Below, in pieces: positions 1-8,546 of a stretch of DNA of 64,000 nt. The stretch is from Nanobdellota archaeon (GTDB taxonomy: Archaea; Nanobdellota; Nanobdellia; Pacearchaeales; GW2011-AR1), in assembly GCA_021799535.1 (NCBI GenBank), contig JAJZAH010000005.1:1-64000 (forward strand), read 5' to 3'. Both the position numbers and the translations under genes were made by a program. The notes beneath the pieces are model-generated. The model ran no database searches, was not told the DNA's origin, and worked only from the letters and a program-made list of their open reading frames with translations. The number at the start of each line of letters is the position of its first letter. Position 1 is the stretch's first letter.

Positions 1-214
1 TCGCTTCTCCTATACCTTGTGCGTTTATGAGTTGATCGACGGAGACGTAAGGCCTTGCATCGATTATTGCCTGGGCTTTTGCAGGCCCTATGCCATATAA
101 AGCATCAAGCTCTTCAGCGGAAGCGCTGTTTATGTCGATTTGGCCCGAGTCGCATGAAGCGGAAACAATCCCTAAAAACGCTATCGAAAGCAGGAAAAAT
201 CCAAGCAGCCTCAT
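1..214 (-). CDS. Secreted/anchored ComEA-like helix-hairpin-helix protein (partial, runs off left edge)
   Basis: Own translation of the minus strand from ATG at 214: MRLLGFFLLSIAFLGIVSASCDSGQIDINSASAEELDALYGIGPAKAQAIIDARPYVSVDQLINAQGIGEA; signal peptide followed by the ComEA HhH pattern INSASAEEL..IxGIGPAKAQAII. Confidence 0.85.
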   Translation of the reverse strand, partial: MRLLGFFLLSIAFLGIVSASCDSGQIDINSASAEELDALYGIGPAKAQAIIDARPYVSVDQLINAQGIGEA

Positions 215-255
215 TTATTATTTAGCAGAAAAATATTTTTAAATTTTGTTGGAGT

Positions 256-795
256 TCATCTAATATATCTCTCTTTAAAATCAACATACTCCACTTCGGA
301 CTTTCTGCCGTCTTTCTTTTCTTTTGCTATCCATATATCGGAAAATATTCCTTTTTCAAGATACCACCTGCATTTTTCCTTCTCTTCCTTTGAGAGGATC
401 CCGTTTATCTTCACCTCAACACCTATAGCACTATAAAGCCCTTCATGGACTTTTTTCAATGCTATAAAATCTGGAAAGCCTGTTCCAATCGCCATGAATT
501 TTGTAACTGGGTTGTATTTTCTCTTTGCTATTATGAGCTTTCCTTCGTTTTCATCCATTTCGACATTATTGCCCCATTTGTCCACTGTCCTGCCTTTCTC
601 CTCAAGGTCGCGCCTGACTTTGAGCTCAAACCTTGCTCCTCTCGCGCGTGAAGCGCGCCCTTTTTTTATCTCTGATTTTTTCTTTGATACTGGAAGGCCT
701 TCCTCATTCCATGAAGTTTCATAATTCTCGGAGTCTCCGGCTTTCCTTTCCTTATTAAGAAATCTCTCTACATCCTCTTTTTTCAGCCTATTCAT
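256..795 (-). CDS. PD-(D/E)xK nuclease-like protein
   Basis: 179 aa ORF; GTGFPDFIALKK...GVEVKINGILSKEE resembles the PD-x(n)-ExK core of Holliday-resolvase/VRR-NUC-like nucleases. Confidence 0.5.
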   Translation of the reverse strand: MNRLKKEDVERFLNKERKAGDSENYETSWNEEGLPVSKKKSEIKKGRASRARGARFELKVRRDLEEKGRTVDKWGNNVEMDENEGKLIIAKRKYNPVTKFMAIGTGFPDFIALKKVHEGLYSAIGVEVKINGILSKEEKEKCRWYLEKGIFSDIWIAKEKKDGRKSEVEYVDFKERYIR

Positions 796-1021
796 GAAAA
801 AGTCAGTCTACGCTGGTATAAAAGATTTTTCCGGTCTTGCCAGGATAAAACAACTGTTTTTTCATGTTCCAATCTATTTAGATAATACAAAAAATCATAA
901 AAATAAGAATGAAAATTTTCATTCACAAATATCGCGTCAGAGAATGCGGCTTTGTCTTGGGTAAATTAATATGATAAATGACCACCTAAATTGTTTTAAA
1001 CTCCCCATGTAAAGTGTTTTT

Positions 1022-1543
1022 ATGAGCCACGTGAACGTTGAGATAAAAGCAAGGTCTTCTTCCAACGGCAAAATAAGGGAGATCCTGCTTTCGAAACATG
1101 CGAGATTTGTCGGCCTTGATAGGCAGACTGATACCTATTTCAATGTGAGTTTTGGACGCCTGAAGCTCCGTGAAGGAAACATAGAGAATCATCTTATTTA
1201 TTATGCGCGCGAGGACAAGGAAGGTCCGAAAATATCCAACGTCACTCTTTATAACGCGGGCCCCGAATCTTCACTTAGAGATATACTTGAAAGATCCCTC
1301 GGGGTTCTCGCCGTCGTGAAAAAAGAGAGGGAGATTTATTTTATAGATAACGTAAAATTCCACCTTGACAGAGTAAAAGGGCTTGAAGATTTTGTGGAAA
1401 TAGAAGCGATAGATCTTGACGGATCCATAGGAAAAGATAATCTGCGTGACCAGTGCAATTATTACATCAGTCTTTTTGGAATAAACAAAGAAAATTTTAT
1501 TTCGGGTTCATACAGCGACTTGCTTATCGGTCAAGTAAAGTGA
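1022..1543 (+). CDS. CYTH domain protein (CyaB/class IV adenylate cyclase-like)
   Basis: 173 aa; N-terminal NVEIKARSS, then QTDTYFNV..GRLKLREG and YYAREDKEGPKIS typical of CYTH. Confidence 0.8.
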   Translation: MSHVNVEIKARSSSNGKIREILLSKHARFVGLDRQTDTYFNVSFGRLKLREGNIENHLIYYAREDKEGPKISNVTLYNAGPESSLRDILERSLGVLAVVKKEREIYFIDNVKFHLDRVKGLEDFVEIEAIDLDGSIGKDNLRDQCNYYISLFGINKENFISGSYSDLLIGQVK

Positions 1544-1631
1544 TATCGCCCACTCTTAATCTTTCTAATTTATCTTTTGTATATGCATTGTCTAATGCAT
1601 GTACTAAAAAGGAATACCTTCAGATAAAACT

Positions 1632-1826
1632 TCAGAGATCTCTTGCCTGGAGGGTCCTTCTTTTGTTAGCTCTCGCCCGTTCTATGCCGGCTCTGAGAAG
1701 GTCCTCGGCCTTTTTCTCGAGTTCGGTCTCCACTTCCTCAGCAACAGAAGTCACATCTTCATTTGCACCCTGCAGTTCTTTCACGACTTTTTTTATATTG
1801 GACTTTATTATCAGGGCCATATTCAA
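1632..1826 (-). CDS. Archaeal histone-like protein (DUF1931 type)
   Basis: MALIIKSNIKKVVKEL...VAEEVETELEKKAEDLLRAGIERARANKRRTLQARDL; histone-fold RRT..ARD motif; probable start at internal Met (MALIIK). Confidence 0.75.
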   Translation of the reverse strand: MNMALIIKSNIKKVVKELQGANEDVTSVAEEVETELEKKAEDLLRAGIERARANKRRTLQARDL

Positions 1827-1920
1827 GCAAAGGACAGGGAATTTATTAAATTAACCCTCAGTGAAGCGGATGTTTGTTTACCCCATAAATCTTTAAAAAT
1901 GCAGAAAAAGAAGAGACTTT

Positions 1921-2193
1921 ATGATAAAAAGGACTCTTGATGGTCTTCCCATAGTGAGTGAGGAGACTTTCCTCGAGTTTCTGAAAAACTATAACCTCAT
2001 CCCTTCTGAGAATGATCCCGAAGTTAACGAAAGGATAAAAAATGAGAATCCCCAAATATACGGAATACTGCATTTAGGGATGGAGAATGCTCCTACAAAA
2101 GAAGCCAGATCTTATTATGAGTACGGGATGCGGATTTGCTATGAACTTTTGAGGATGCAGGGTGCTTCTGATTACTCTAAAATGATAAAGTAA
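1921..2193 (+). CDS. Hypothetical protein (90 aa)
   Basis: Intact ORF in an otherwise empty interval. Confidence 0.5.
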   Translation: MIKRTLDGLPIVSEETFLEFLKNYNLIPSENDPEVNERIKNENPQIYGILHLGMENAPTKEARSYYEYGMRICYELLRMQGASDYSKMIK

Positions 2194-2441
2194 GCTTGTG
2201 CATGCCGTTTGTCTTTTTAACCATGCCGAAATTCAGGCAGTAAGCTCCCATCGTATTATATCCTATTCCGGCTCTTCTTCCCTTTGTGAATTCGAAAAAA
2301 GCCACAGGAAGTTTCTCAAGCCTTAATATTCTCTCCAGCTTTCTCCTCTAGAGTCTGAAAGTCTGACTTCCCTTTATCTTCATAGAACTTAATGGATGTA
2401 ATTCTGTATAATGAAATGTAGTCTTAGAGTACTCTAAAAAA

Positions 2442-3029
2442 TCATGAAAGGTCTATTTCTTCTTTTATCCCGGTCACACCTCTTATTGCAGCCTCGAATA
2501 ATTGGTCAAGTGTGAGTCCGGTCTTTTCTATTTCGGATATGACATCACGGCGGCATCCGGCGGCAAAAGCCTTGTCTTTGAATTTTTTCTTTAAGCCTTT
2601 CGCCTCCATGTCGGAGACTTTCTTTCCCCTCATGAGTGCATAAGCATAGACAAGTCCTGTTATCGTTTCTGAAGATGCAAGAGCGTACTCGACTTTCTTT
2701 GTCCTTTCTTTGTCTTTAAGATGAGGAAGTTCTTCAAAACCATATCCGTGGGAAAGTATTGTCTCTATGAAATCATCCTCAAATCCCAATCTCTTAAGTA
2801 TTTCAGGAGCCTTGGTGAGATGGGTCGAGACATCAGATTTTGTCATTGTCCAGTCTATGTCATGCAATAACCCAAGCATCCCGAAATAATCTTCATCTTC
2901 GCCGAGAAGTTTAGCTACTTCTCTCATCACAGCTTCTGATTCCAGATAATGCACCATGTCGAATTCTTCAGGATTATAAGACTTCAGAATTTCAAGGGCT
3001 TTTTCTCTTGATATTGGAAGTTGTGCCAT
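2442..3029 (-). CDS. HD-domain hydrolase
   Basis: HYLESEAVMREVAKLLGEDEDYFGMLGLLHDIDW; HD motif and downstream ETILSHGYG. Confidence 0.8.
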   Translation of the reverse strand: MAQLPISREKALEILKSYNPEEFDMVHYLESEAVMREVAKLLGEDEDYFGMLGLLHDIDWTMTKSDVSTHLTKAPEILKRLGFEDDFIETILSHGYGFEELPHLKDKERTKKVEYALASSETITGLVYAYALMRGKKVSDMEAKGLKKKFKDKAFAAGCRRDVISEIEKTGLTLDQLFEAAIRGVTGIKEEIDLS

Positions 3030-3138
3030 GCTTTTCCAATGGCTGCGTATTTTAAAGATTTATGGATGATTCAGCCATTTTGTTTTTTTCTCGTTAGAAT
3101 CCATAAACTAATTAAAACAAATTCTCCTCGTAAAAAAA

Positions 3139-3618
3139 ATGAGGAGGAAGATATACAGCGAGAAAGAATTCATGAAACTCGTGAAGAAAAATGCTTATCA
3201 GGTTTTCTTCTTTGTCTCAAGAGTGTCCATGCCTCTTTTTTTCGCGGCTCATCCGTGGATTGTGACGAACGAAAAAGGGAAGATGAGAAGGATAGAAGTT
3301 CTTTCGTATAAAAATAAAAAGAGCGGGAATTACGTTTGGATCTCAGAAAAAGAGTTTTCGGCCCCTTTGCCTGTTTTCACTGGCAACGATGCAAAAAAGT
3401 ATAGATATTCCCGGGTTATAAAACTCTTTGAAGGCTCCCCGGCAAAAGAGATAATCTCTTTTCTAAAAGATATAGATAAGAAATATCCCGAGAAGGGCAG
3501 GTACGTTTATTTTCCTGGCCCTAATTCGAACACTTTTGTGAAATGGGTCATACATTCGCTAGGTCTTGGCGTAGAGCTCCCGAAGAACGCTTACGGAGAG
3601 AGGTATATGATAAATTAA
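3139..3618 (+). CDS. Hypothetical protein (159 aa)
   Basis: Intact ORF with Lys-rich archaeal-like composition. Confidence 0.55.
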   Translation: MRRKIYSEKEFMKLVKKNAYQVFFFVSRVSMPLFFAAHPWIVTNEKGKMRRIEVLSYKNKKSGNYVWISEKEFSAPLPVFTGNDAKKYRYSRVIKLFEGSPAKEIISFLKDIDKKYPEKGRYVYFPGPNSNTFVKWVIHSLGLGVELPKNAYGERYMIN

Positions 3619-3709
3619 AAGTGAGAACAGGTTAATTCTCCCCGAACTTGTTAAGAAGGCTTTTTCCCATCTTTATCGCGCTTTCAACATTTGGAAAATG
3701 TACAGAGAT

Positions 3710-4027
3710 TCAGTTGAATTTTATCTGCAGGGTTTTTAGCGTGAAATCGCTTCTTATCCTTGTATTTTCATACAGTATTGATTCAAGCTCTGCGATGCGC
3801 TCTGCCGCTCCAATTTTCATCTCCGGATTGATTGCTTCGTCCGCAAATTCTGACACCCACATGATTTCATAACGCATGACTTTGCTGCTGCGTCTGCCCA
3901 GATCGTATATCCTGTTCCTGATCTTTGTCGCTTCATCCCCGTCCAATCTTTTTATTGCATTATCATAATCATTCTGCAGCTCTTTAAGTCTGTCATTCAT
4001 TTCCCTATAAGATTCCAAATTTCCCAC
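3710..4027 (-). CDS. Hypothetical coiled-coil protein
   Basis: 105 aa ORF with heptad-like Leu/Arg pattern. Confidence 0.5.
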   Translation of the reverse strand: MGNLESYREMNDRLKELQNDYDNAIKRLDGDEATKIRNRIYDLGRRSSKVMRYEIMWVSEFADEAINPEMKIGAAERIAELESILYENTRIRSDFTLKTLQIKFN

Positions 4028-4207
4028 TACTTCCGGAATTTGTTTTTCTATATAAATTTAACGGGTTTATTCTTTACAACAGAATATGCTCATCGCTTCA
4101 CGCTTGGTGCTCCGTCAGGATTGCCAAGGGGTATTACCTTTTCCGGGCAGATTAACGATCCTAAAATAATGTAAAAATAATTTAATTATAAGTTAGCTTT
4201 TACAGGC

Positions 4208-4345
4208 TTACTTTGAGAAGAAACTGCTGACAAACATCAAAAGGAAAGCCGCTCCGACGAGCCATGAGCCTGCGTCAGATGGCATTTGCCATACAACTCC
4301 TACAGTGCCTACAAGTCCGACAACAAACTTCCACCAGTCAATCAT
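4208..4345 (-). CDS. Small membrane protein (45 aa), absent from ORF track
   Basis: Own translation: MIDWWKFVVGLVGTVGVVWQMPSDAGSWLVGAAFLLMFVSSFFSK*; preceded on the coding strand by a purine-rich GGGAGGG SD-like stretch. Confidence 0.6.
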   Translation of the reverse strand: MIDWWKFVVGLVGTVGVVWQMPSDAGSWLVGAAFLLMFVSSFFSK

Positions 4346-4543
4346 TTTTCGTGCCCTCCCTTTTCCTTGTATGAAGTGCTCATGATATTGCGGTATTCAC
4401 ACAAGGAGACGGTCATTTAAATATCTGGTGATGACAGCTTTAAAGTATAATCAGTAGATTTCCCTCATTAGAGAGGCACAGGGAAGATTCTCAGGATGAA
4501 ATTAATACAAGAAAACCTCTTAGAATCGATTATACAGTCTCTT

Positions 4544-4885
4544 TCAATATGCCAGAACAGGGCTTTTTTCTTTTATGTGGGGAACGAGTATTGTTGCTTT
4601 CTCTTCATTTATTCCATCTGAGACTGAGAATTTTATCGCTTCCATATTGCGGAAGTTTATTATGTCCGCCCTGATCTCTTTTATCTTGGATATCTCTATC
4701 ATCTTTGAAAGTATTTTCGATAAAACTTCTGTGACATTTATTATTTGCATAGCGACAAGGTTTCCCTTGAGATCGAAGTCAAGCACGAAATTCCCCATTT
4801 CGACAGCTCCTGCTGATTTTTTCCCTTCAAGATATACGAAGAGGTCATCGTTCTCGGAATCATAATCAAACTTGAACTTTTCCAT
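4544..4885 (-). CDS. DUF2283 family protein
   Basis: FDYDSENDDLFVYLEGKKSAGAVEMGNFVLDFDLKGNLVAMQIINVTEVL pattern. Confidence 0.75.
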   Translation of the reverse strand: MEKFKFDYDSENDDLFVYLEGKKSAGAVEMGNFVLDFDLKGNLVAMQIINVTEVLSKILSKMIEISKIKEIRADIINFRNMEAIKFSVSDGINEEKATILVPHIKEKSPVLAY

Positions 4886-4886
4886 T

Positions 4887-5198
4887 TTATCCTATTGCTT
4901 TTTGCCAGTCCCTGTTTATCTTAATTATCGTTACTATAATAACTTTTCCATCAACAGTCAGGGCATATCTGTGATAGAGGTGCCTTGAATAAGCAAAATA
5001 GCAGTCGTATTTCTCTTCGTTCCTAAACTTCGCATCCTGTTCCTTGGCATAAACCAGCTTTTCGGGATTCATGATATTCCTTCTGACTTCTTCAAGGTCA
5101 ACATCTCTTGAGAACGCTTGAATCTCAGCGTGGGGTGCGAAGATTATCTCTTCTTTTTTGTAATTTCTTAATTTCTCCTTTAACTCATTTAATTCCAC
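4887..5198 (-). CDS. DUF4258-like protein (putative RelE/BrnT-superfamily toxin)
   Basis: FAPHAEIQAFSRDVDLEEVRRNI...YHRYALTVDGKVIIVTIIKINRDWQ; stop is immediately upstream of the DUF2283 ORF. Confidence 0.6.
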   Translation of the reverse strand: MELNELKEKLRNYKKEEIIFAPHAEIQAFSRDVDLEEVRRNIMNPEKLVYAKEQDAKFRNEEKYDCYFAYSRHLYHRYALTVDGKVIIVTIIKINRDWQKAIG

Positions 5199-5332
5199 AG
5201 GTCTCTTTGTATTGCAAACTTTTTAAGTTTTAATGAAAAGAAAAATCATCCATTGACCTGTAGATCAATGGGGACATGTTATAACTATGACCCCCTAAAT
5301 CTAAAAGCCTTTCTGTAGGGGCCTTTATGCTC

Positions 5333-5713
5333 TCACAGTCTGACCAGATCAGAAATCTCTTTTCTTGATTCTGCATTCCTGAGGCTGGTAAATTCCTCAT
5401 CAGGGTCTTTTATGTTCCACCTGTAGGCCTGAAATACCATCTTGCCTATGTCTTGGACTCTTTCCTTGTCTAGGGAGCTTCCTATCTCGAATATGTCTTT
5501 TGTGTATCTGCAAAAAGGACTGTAACCCACTGCTTTCGAGAGCTCTGCGACAGTGAAGGTGACTTCATTGTCAAGCTCCCCTTCCATCTCCGCAAGGAAG
5601 TGCCTGTCGGACGATCTGTATATTGAGAAGAACTTTCTTGCGTAATTTGTCCTTTCTGAGAATCTCCTCGCGGCAGAATGAATCTTTTCTCCCATGTCCT
5701 GCTCTTCATTCAT
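5333..5713 (-). CDS. Hypothetical protein (126 aa)
   Basis: Intact ORF; the overlapping 75 aa ORF is a shadow. Confidence 0.5.
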   Translation of the reverse strand: MNEEQDMGEKIHSAARRFSERTNYARKFFSIYRSSDRHFLAEMEGELDNEVTFTVAELSKAVGYSPFCRYTKDIFEIGSSLDKERVQDIGKMVFQAYRWNIKDPDEEFTSLRNAESRKEISDLVRL

Positions 5714-5804
5714 GATATTTTGTAAGGGTGGGAGGTTATAAGGGTTGCGGGGAGGGTTTTGGATTATAGAAATTGTTAAAAAGTTCTATTATATGTGTTT
5801 TTTT

Positions 5805-7664
5805 ATGGAAAGCATAGATGAGTTGAGTAAACTCATGGATGATGTTTCTTCTGTGATAGATCAAGAAAATGTCTTTTGCTATGGAATCTGTGATCTTTTG
5901 AAAGAATATAGAACGTTCTATATACCTGACTTTCAAAGATTTTATATCTGGGGGGAGAAAAATATACTTGAATTTTACAAAGATATAAACTCTTCAAAGG
6001 ATAAGAGAACCGAACTATTTTTGGGGAATTCGATTTTTAGTTTTAAGGGAAAAGATGTTGAAGTGATAGATGGTCAGCAGAGATTAATCACATTTTTAAT
6101 TCTTTTAAGATGTATTATGAGAAATAAAAAAGCTAATCACTCGGATGTAGACTATTTTAAGGGAATACTCGAAAATATAACCTTAGGAGGAGGATTTAAA
6201 ATAAAGCTGTTGAATCCCACTCTTAAGTTTTTTGATGAATATATTTTGCATGATAGGATGGAAGAATCTGAATTTGATCCATCATTAACTAAAATCGATC
6301 CTGTGAAAAGGATAATTATGTGCAGAAACAATTTTGACAAAAATATCCAAAAGCTTGGAAGTGTTGAGATAAACCAATTATCTAATTTTGTTAGAAAATT
6401 TATAAAAATTGTTGCCATCTTTCCAAAGATTCTTGGAAATCAAATATACGATTCAATTAATTCTAAGGGGGTTCCCTTAACGGATGCAGATAAAATAAAA
6501 AATTTCCTTTTTCAAATTGTAGAAGAAAGTAAAGAAGAGGAATTATATAAAAACTGGTACGATCTTCTAAAGATTTTTAATTATTCCTCAAAAGAAGTTT
6601 CGCATTTCCTTAAGTTATACTGGACAACTACAAAAGAAGATCCAAAAAATACTTTATATCATAAAGTTATAGAATTTTTTGAACAAAATGCAGATGGTAA
6701 ACGGGAAGATCCATTAGAATTTTCAAGAGAATTGTTAGGCTACGCAAAGATTTATTTTGAGCTTACTAAAAGTGAGTTAGATCTTAATTTTTGGGGCGGG
6801 AAAAAATATGGCTTAAAAATAATTGAAGTGCTTAAAAATTTAAAATATTTAGATATGCAAAACTCTTACTTTATCATTTTGGAAATAAGATCTTCATTCA
6901 AAGATTATTTTGAAAATGATGCTCCCGGGAAGTTCTTTGAGTCAATTGTAGATTTTTTTAAAGATGTGGAATCATACTCTTTTTTGCACGTAAAGCTTTT
7001 TGATAAATACCCTCAAGAAATAAAAGATTTATACTCTAATTTCTCGATCCAGCTTAAAAAGAGTGTTAAAAGAAAGAAAGAGGTTTTTAGTAAGATTAGG
7101 TCAGAACTTAAAGAAAGGATACTTAAAAATTTAGAAAAGAACAACTTTGAGGATAGGATTGTTTCCAAGTGTCGCCCTCCAATTTTCTTTACAAGGCAGG
7201 AGAAGATCTACTTATTATATAGGATTTTTTTAGACCTAACAAAAACAGGGTTACATCATCTAGATATCAATTCGATTAGTGAGAATTCAATTGAGCATAT
7301 AATGCCAAGATCTATAAGGAATTGGAAAAAGGATATAGAAAATTATGTCAATGACTGGGAAGAATATCCTTCAAAGGAAAAAGATGAAAGAGTTAAAAAG
7401 TATCATGAAACTTTTTTAGAAGATTTGGGTAATCAATCAATTTTAACACAAGCTACAAATAGTGAGTTAAACGATCTTTCTTTCTCTGATAAACTAAAAA
7501 TATTAAGTGAAAAAGAAGCGGACAATAGGCTTTTTGAGGGAATTATAAGATCTCCTGAATGGTCCAATAAGGAAATAGCTCTAAGAAGAAACAGTTTTAT
7601 TGAACGTCTACGTCTGATCTTTTCTCCCTCACCAATGAAAAATTTAAAAGTGGATGAATCTTAG
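5805..7664 (+). CDS. DUF262–DUF1524 (GmrSD/SspE-like) single-chain nuclease
   Basis: N-term YIPDFQRFYIWG...VEVIDGQQRLITFLILLR (DUF262 Q-R-Y-W and DGQQR motifs); C-term NSIEHIMPRSIRNW...LGNQSILTQATNSELNDLSFSDK (DUF1524 His-Me finger); likely start MESIDELSK at 5805 rather than 5745. Confidence 0.85.
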   Translation: MESIDELSKLMDDVSSVIDQENVFCYGICDLLKEYRTFYIPDFQRFYIWGEKNILEFYKDINSSKDKRTELFLGNSIFSFKGKDVEVIDGQQRLITFLILLRCIMRNKKANHSDVDYFKGILENITLGGGFKIKLLNPTLKFFDEYILHDRMEESEFDPSLTKIDPVKRIIMCRNNFDKNIQKLGSVEINQLSNFVRKFIKIVAIFPKILGNQIYDSINSKGVPLTDADKIKNFLFQIVEESKEEELYKNWYDLLKIFNYSSKEVSHFLKLYWTTTKEDPKNTLYHKVIEFFEQNADGKREDPLEFSRELLGYAKIYFELTKSELDLNFWGGKKYGLKIIEVLKNLKYLDMQNSYFIILEIRSSFKDYFENDAPGKFFESIVDFFKDVESYSFLHVKLFDKYPQEIKDLYSNFSIQLKKSVKRKKEVFSKIRSELKERILKNLEKNNFEDRIVSKCRPPIFFTRQEKIYLLYRIFLDLTKTGLHHLDINSISENSIEHIMPRSIRNWKKDIENYVNDWEEYPSKEKDERVKKYHETFLEDLGNQSILTQATNSELNDLSFSDKLKILSEKEADNRLFEGIIRSPEWSNKEIALRRNSFIERLRLIFSPSPMKNLKVDES

Positions 7665-7675
7665 AAGATAAAGAG

Positions 7676-8509
7676 ATGATAATCCCAACATTCTTAAAGT
7701 GGGTAGGGGGAAAGAGAAAGATTCTTGACAAACTTAATCGAAATCTGCCTATACAATTTAATAATTATTATGAACCATTTCTCGGTGGAGGAAGTGTTTT
7801 TTTTTATATGAAGCAGAAGTTTCCAAATAAGAAATTCGCAATTTCGGATATTAATAAAGATTTAATTAATACTTACCAAGATGTTCGTGATTATCCAAGA
7901 GAATTGAGAAAATGGCTTAAGAAACTGAAAGAGAGTAATTCAGAGAGATTTTATTATGAAGTTCGGGAATCATTCAATAAGGGAAAAGTCAAGGGTGTAA
8001 AGAGAAGTGCAGTTTTTATTTATATGAATAAAGTTTGCTTTAATGGAATTTACAGGGTAAACTCAAAAAATGAATTTAATGTCCCTTATGGAAATTATAA
8101 AAATCCGGAAATTTTTGATGATGAGACAATTTTATTGGCAAGTAAATTATTGAAAGGTGTAAAGATTGTATGTCAAGATTATGAGGATCTAATAAGCTCA
8201 ATTAAAGAAGACGACTTTGTTTATTTAGATCCTTGTTATGACCCTCTTAAGAAAACTAGCTTTGCAAATTATACTCCAGATAGGTTTGATAATGAAGAGA
8301 ACATTAGGATGTCTCGTTTTGTTAAAAATATCAAAATAAAAGGTGCAAATGTTTTATTTAGTAATAATTTCACAGAAAATGTAAGGAGGTTATATCCTAA
8401 AAGTGAAGGGTTCTTTTGGTTTAAATTTGAATCTTTCAGAAGTGTCGGATCGAAAGGAAAATATCGTGAGATGACCCCAGAATTATTAATCAGAAATTAC
8501 AAAATTTAA
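7676..8509 (+). CDS. dam: D12-class N6-adenine DNA methyltransferase (Dam family) with DPCY motif IV
   Basis: FLKWVGGKRKIL, YYEPFLGGGSVFFY, ISDINKDLINTY, DDFVYLDPCYDPL; 11 nt between the upstream stop and this ORF. Confidence 0.9.
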   Translation: MIIPTFLKWVGGKRKILDKLNRNLPIQFNNYYEPFLGGGSVFFYMKQKFPNKKFAISDINKDLINTYQDVRDYPRELRKWLKKLKESNSERFYYEVRESFNKGKVKGVKRSAVFIYMNKVCFNGIYRVNSKNEFNVPYGNYKNPEIFDDETILLASKLLKGVKIVCQDYEDLISSIKEDDFVYLDPCYDPLKKTSFANYTPDRFDNEENIRMSRFVKNIKIKGANVLFSNNFTENVRRLYPKSEGFFWFKFESFRSVGSKGKYREMTPELLIRNYKI

Positions 8510-8546
8510 TATTATTTCTTCCCTATTTCATACCCCCGAATCTCAC

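Noticed and set aside
4090-4170. Minus-strand peptide ...PEKVIPLGNPDGAPSVKR*
   Set aside because: Protein-like but too short with no start; could be a gene remnant, not supportable.
5713-8520. Direct repeats bounding the DUF262–Dam island
   Set aside because: I looked for matching ends near 5713-5745 and 8509-8550 and saw none by eye; island status rests on composition and strand only.
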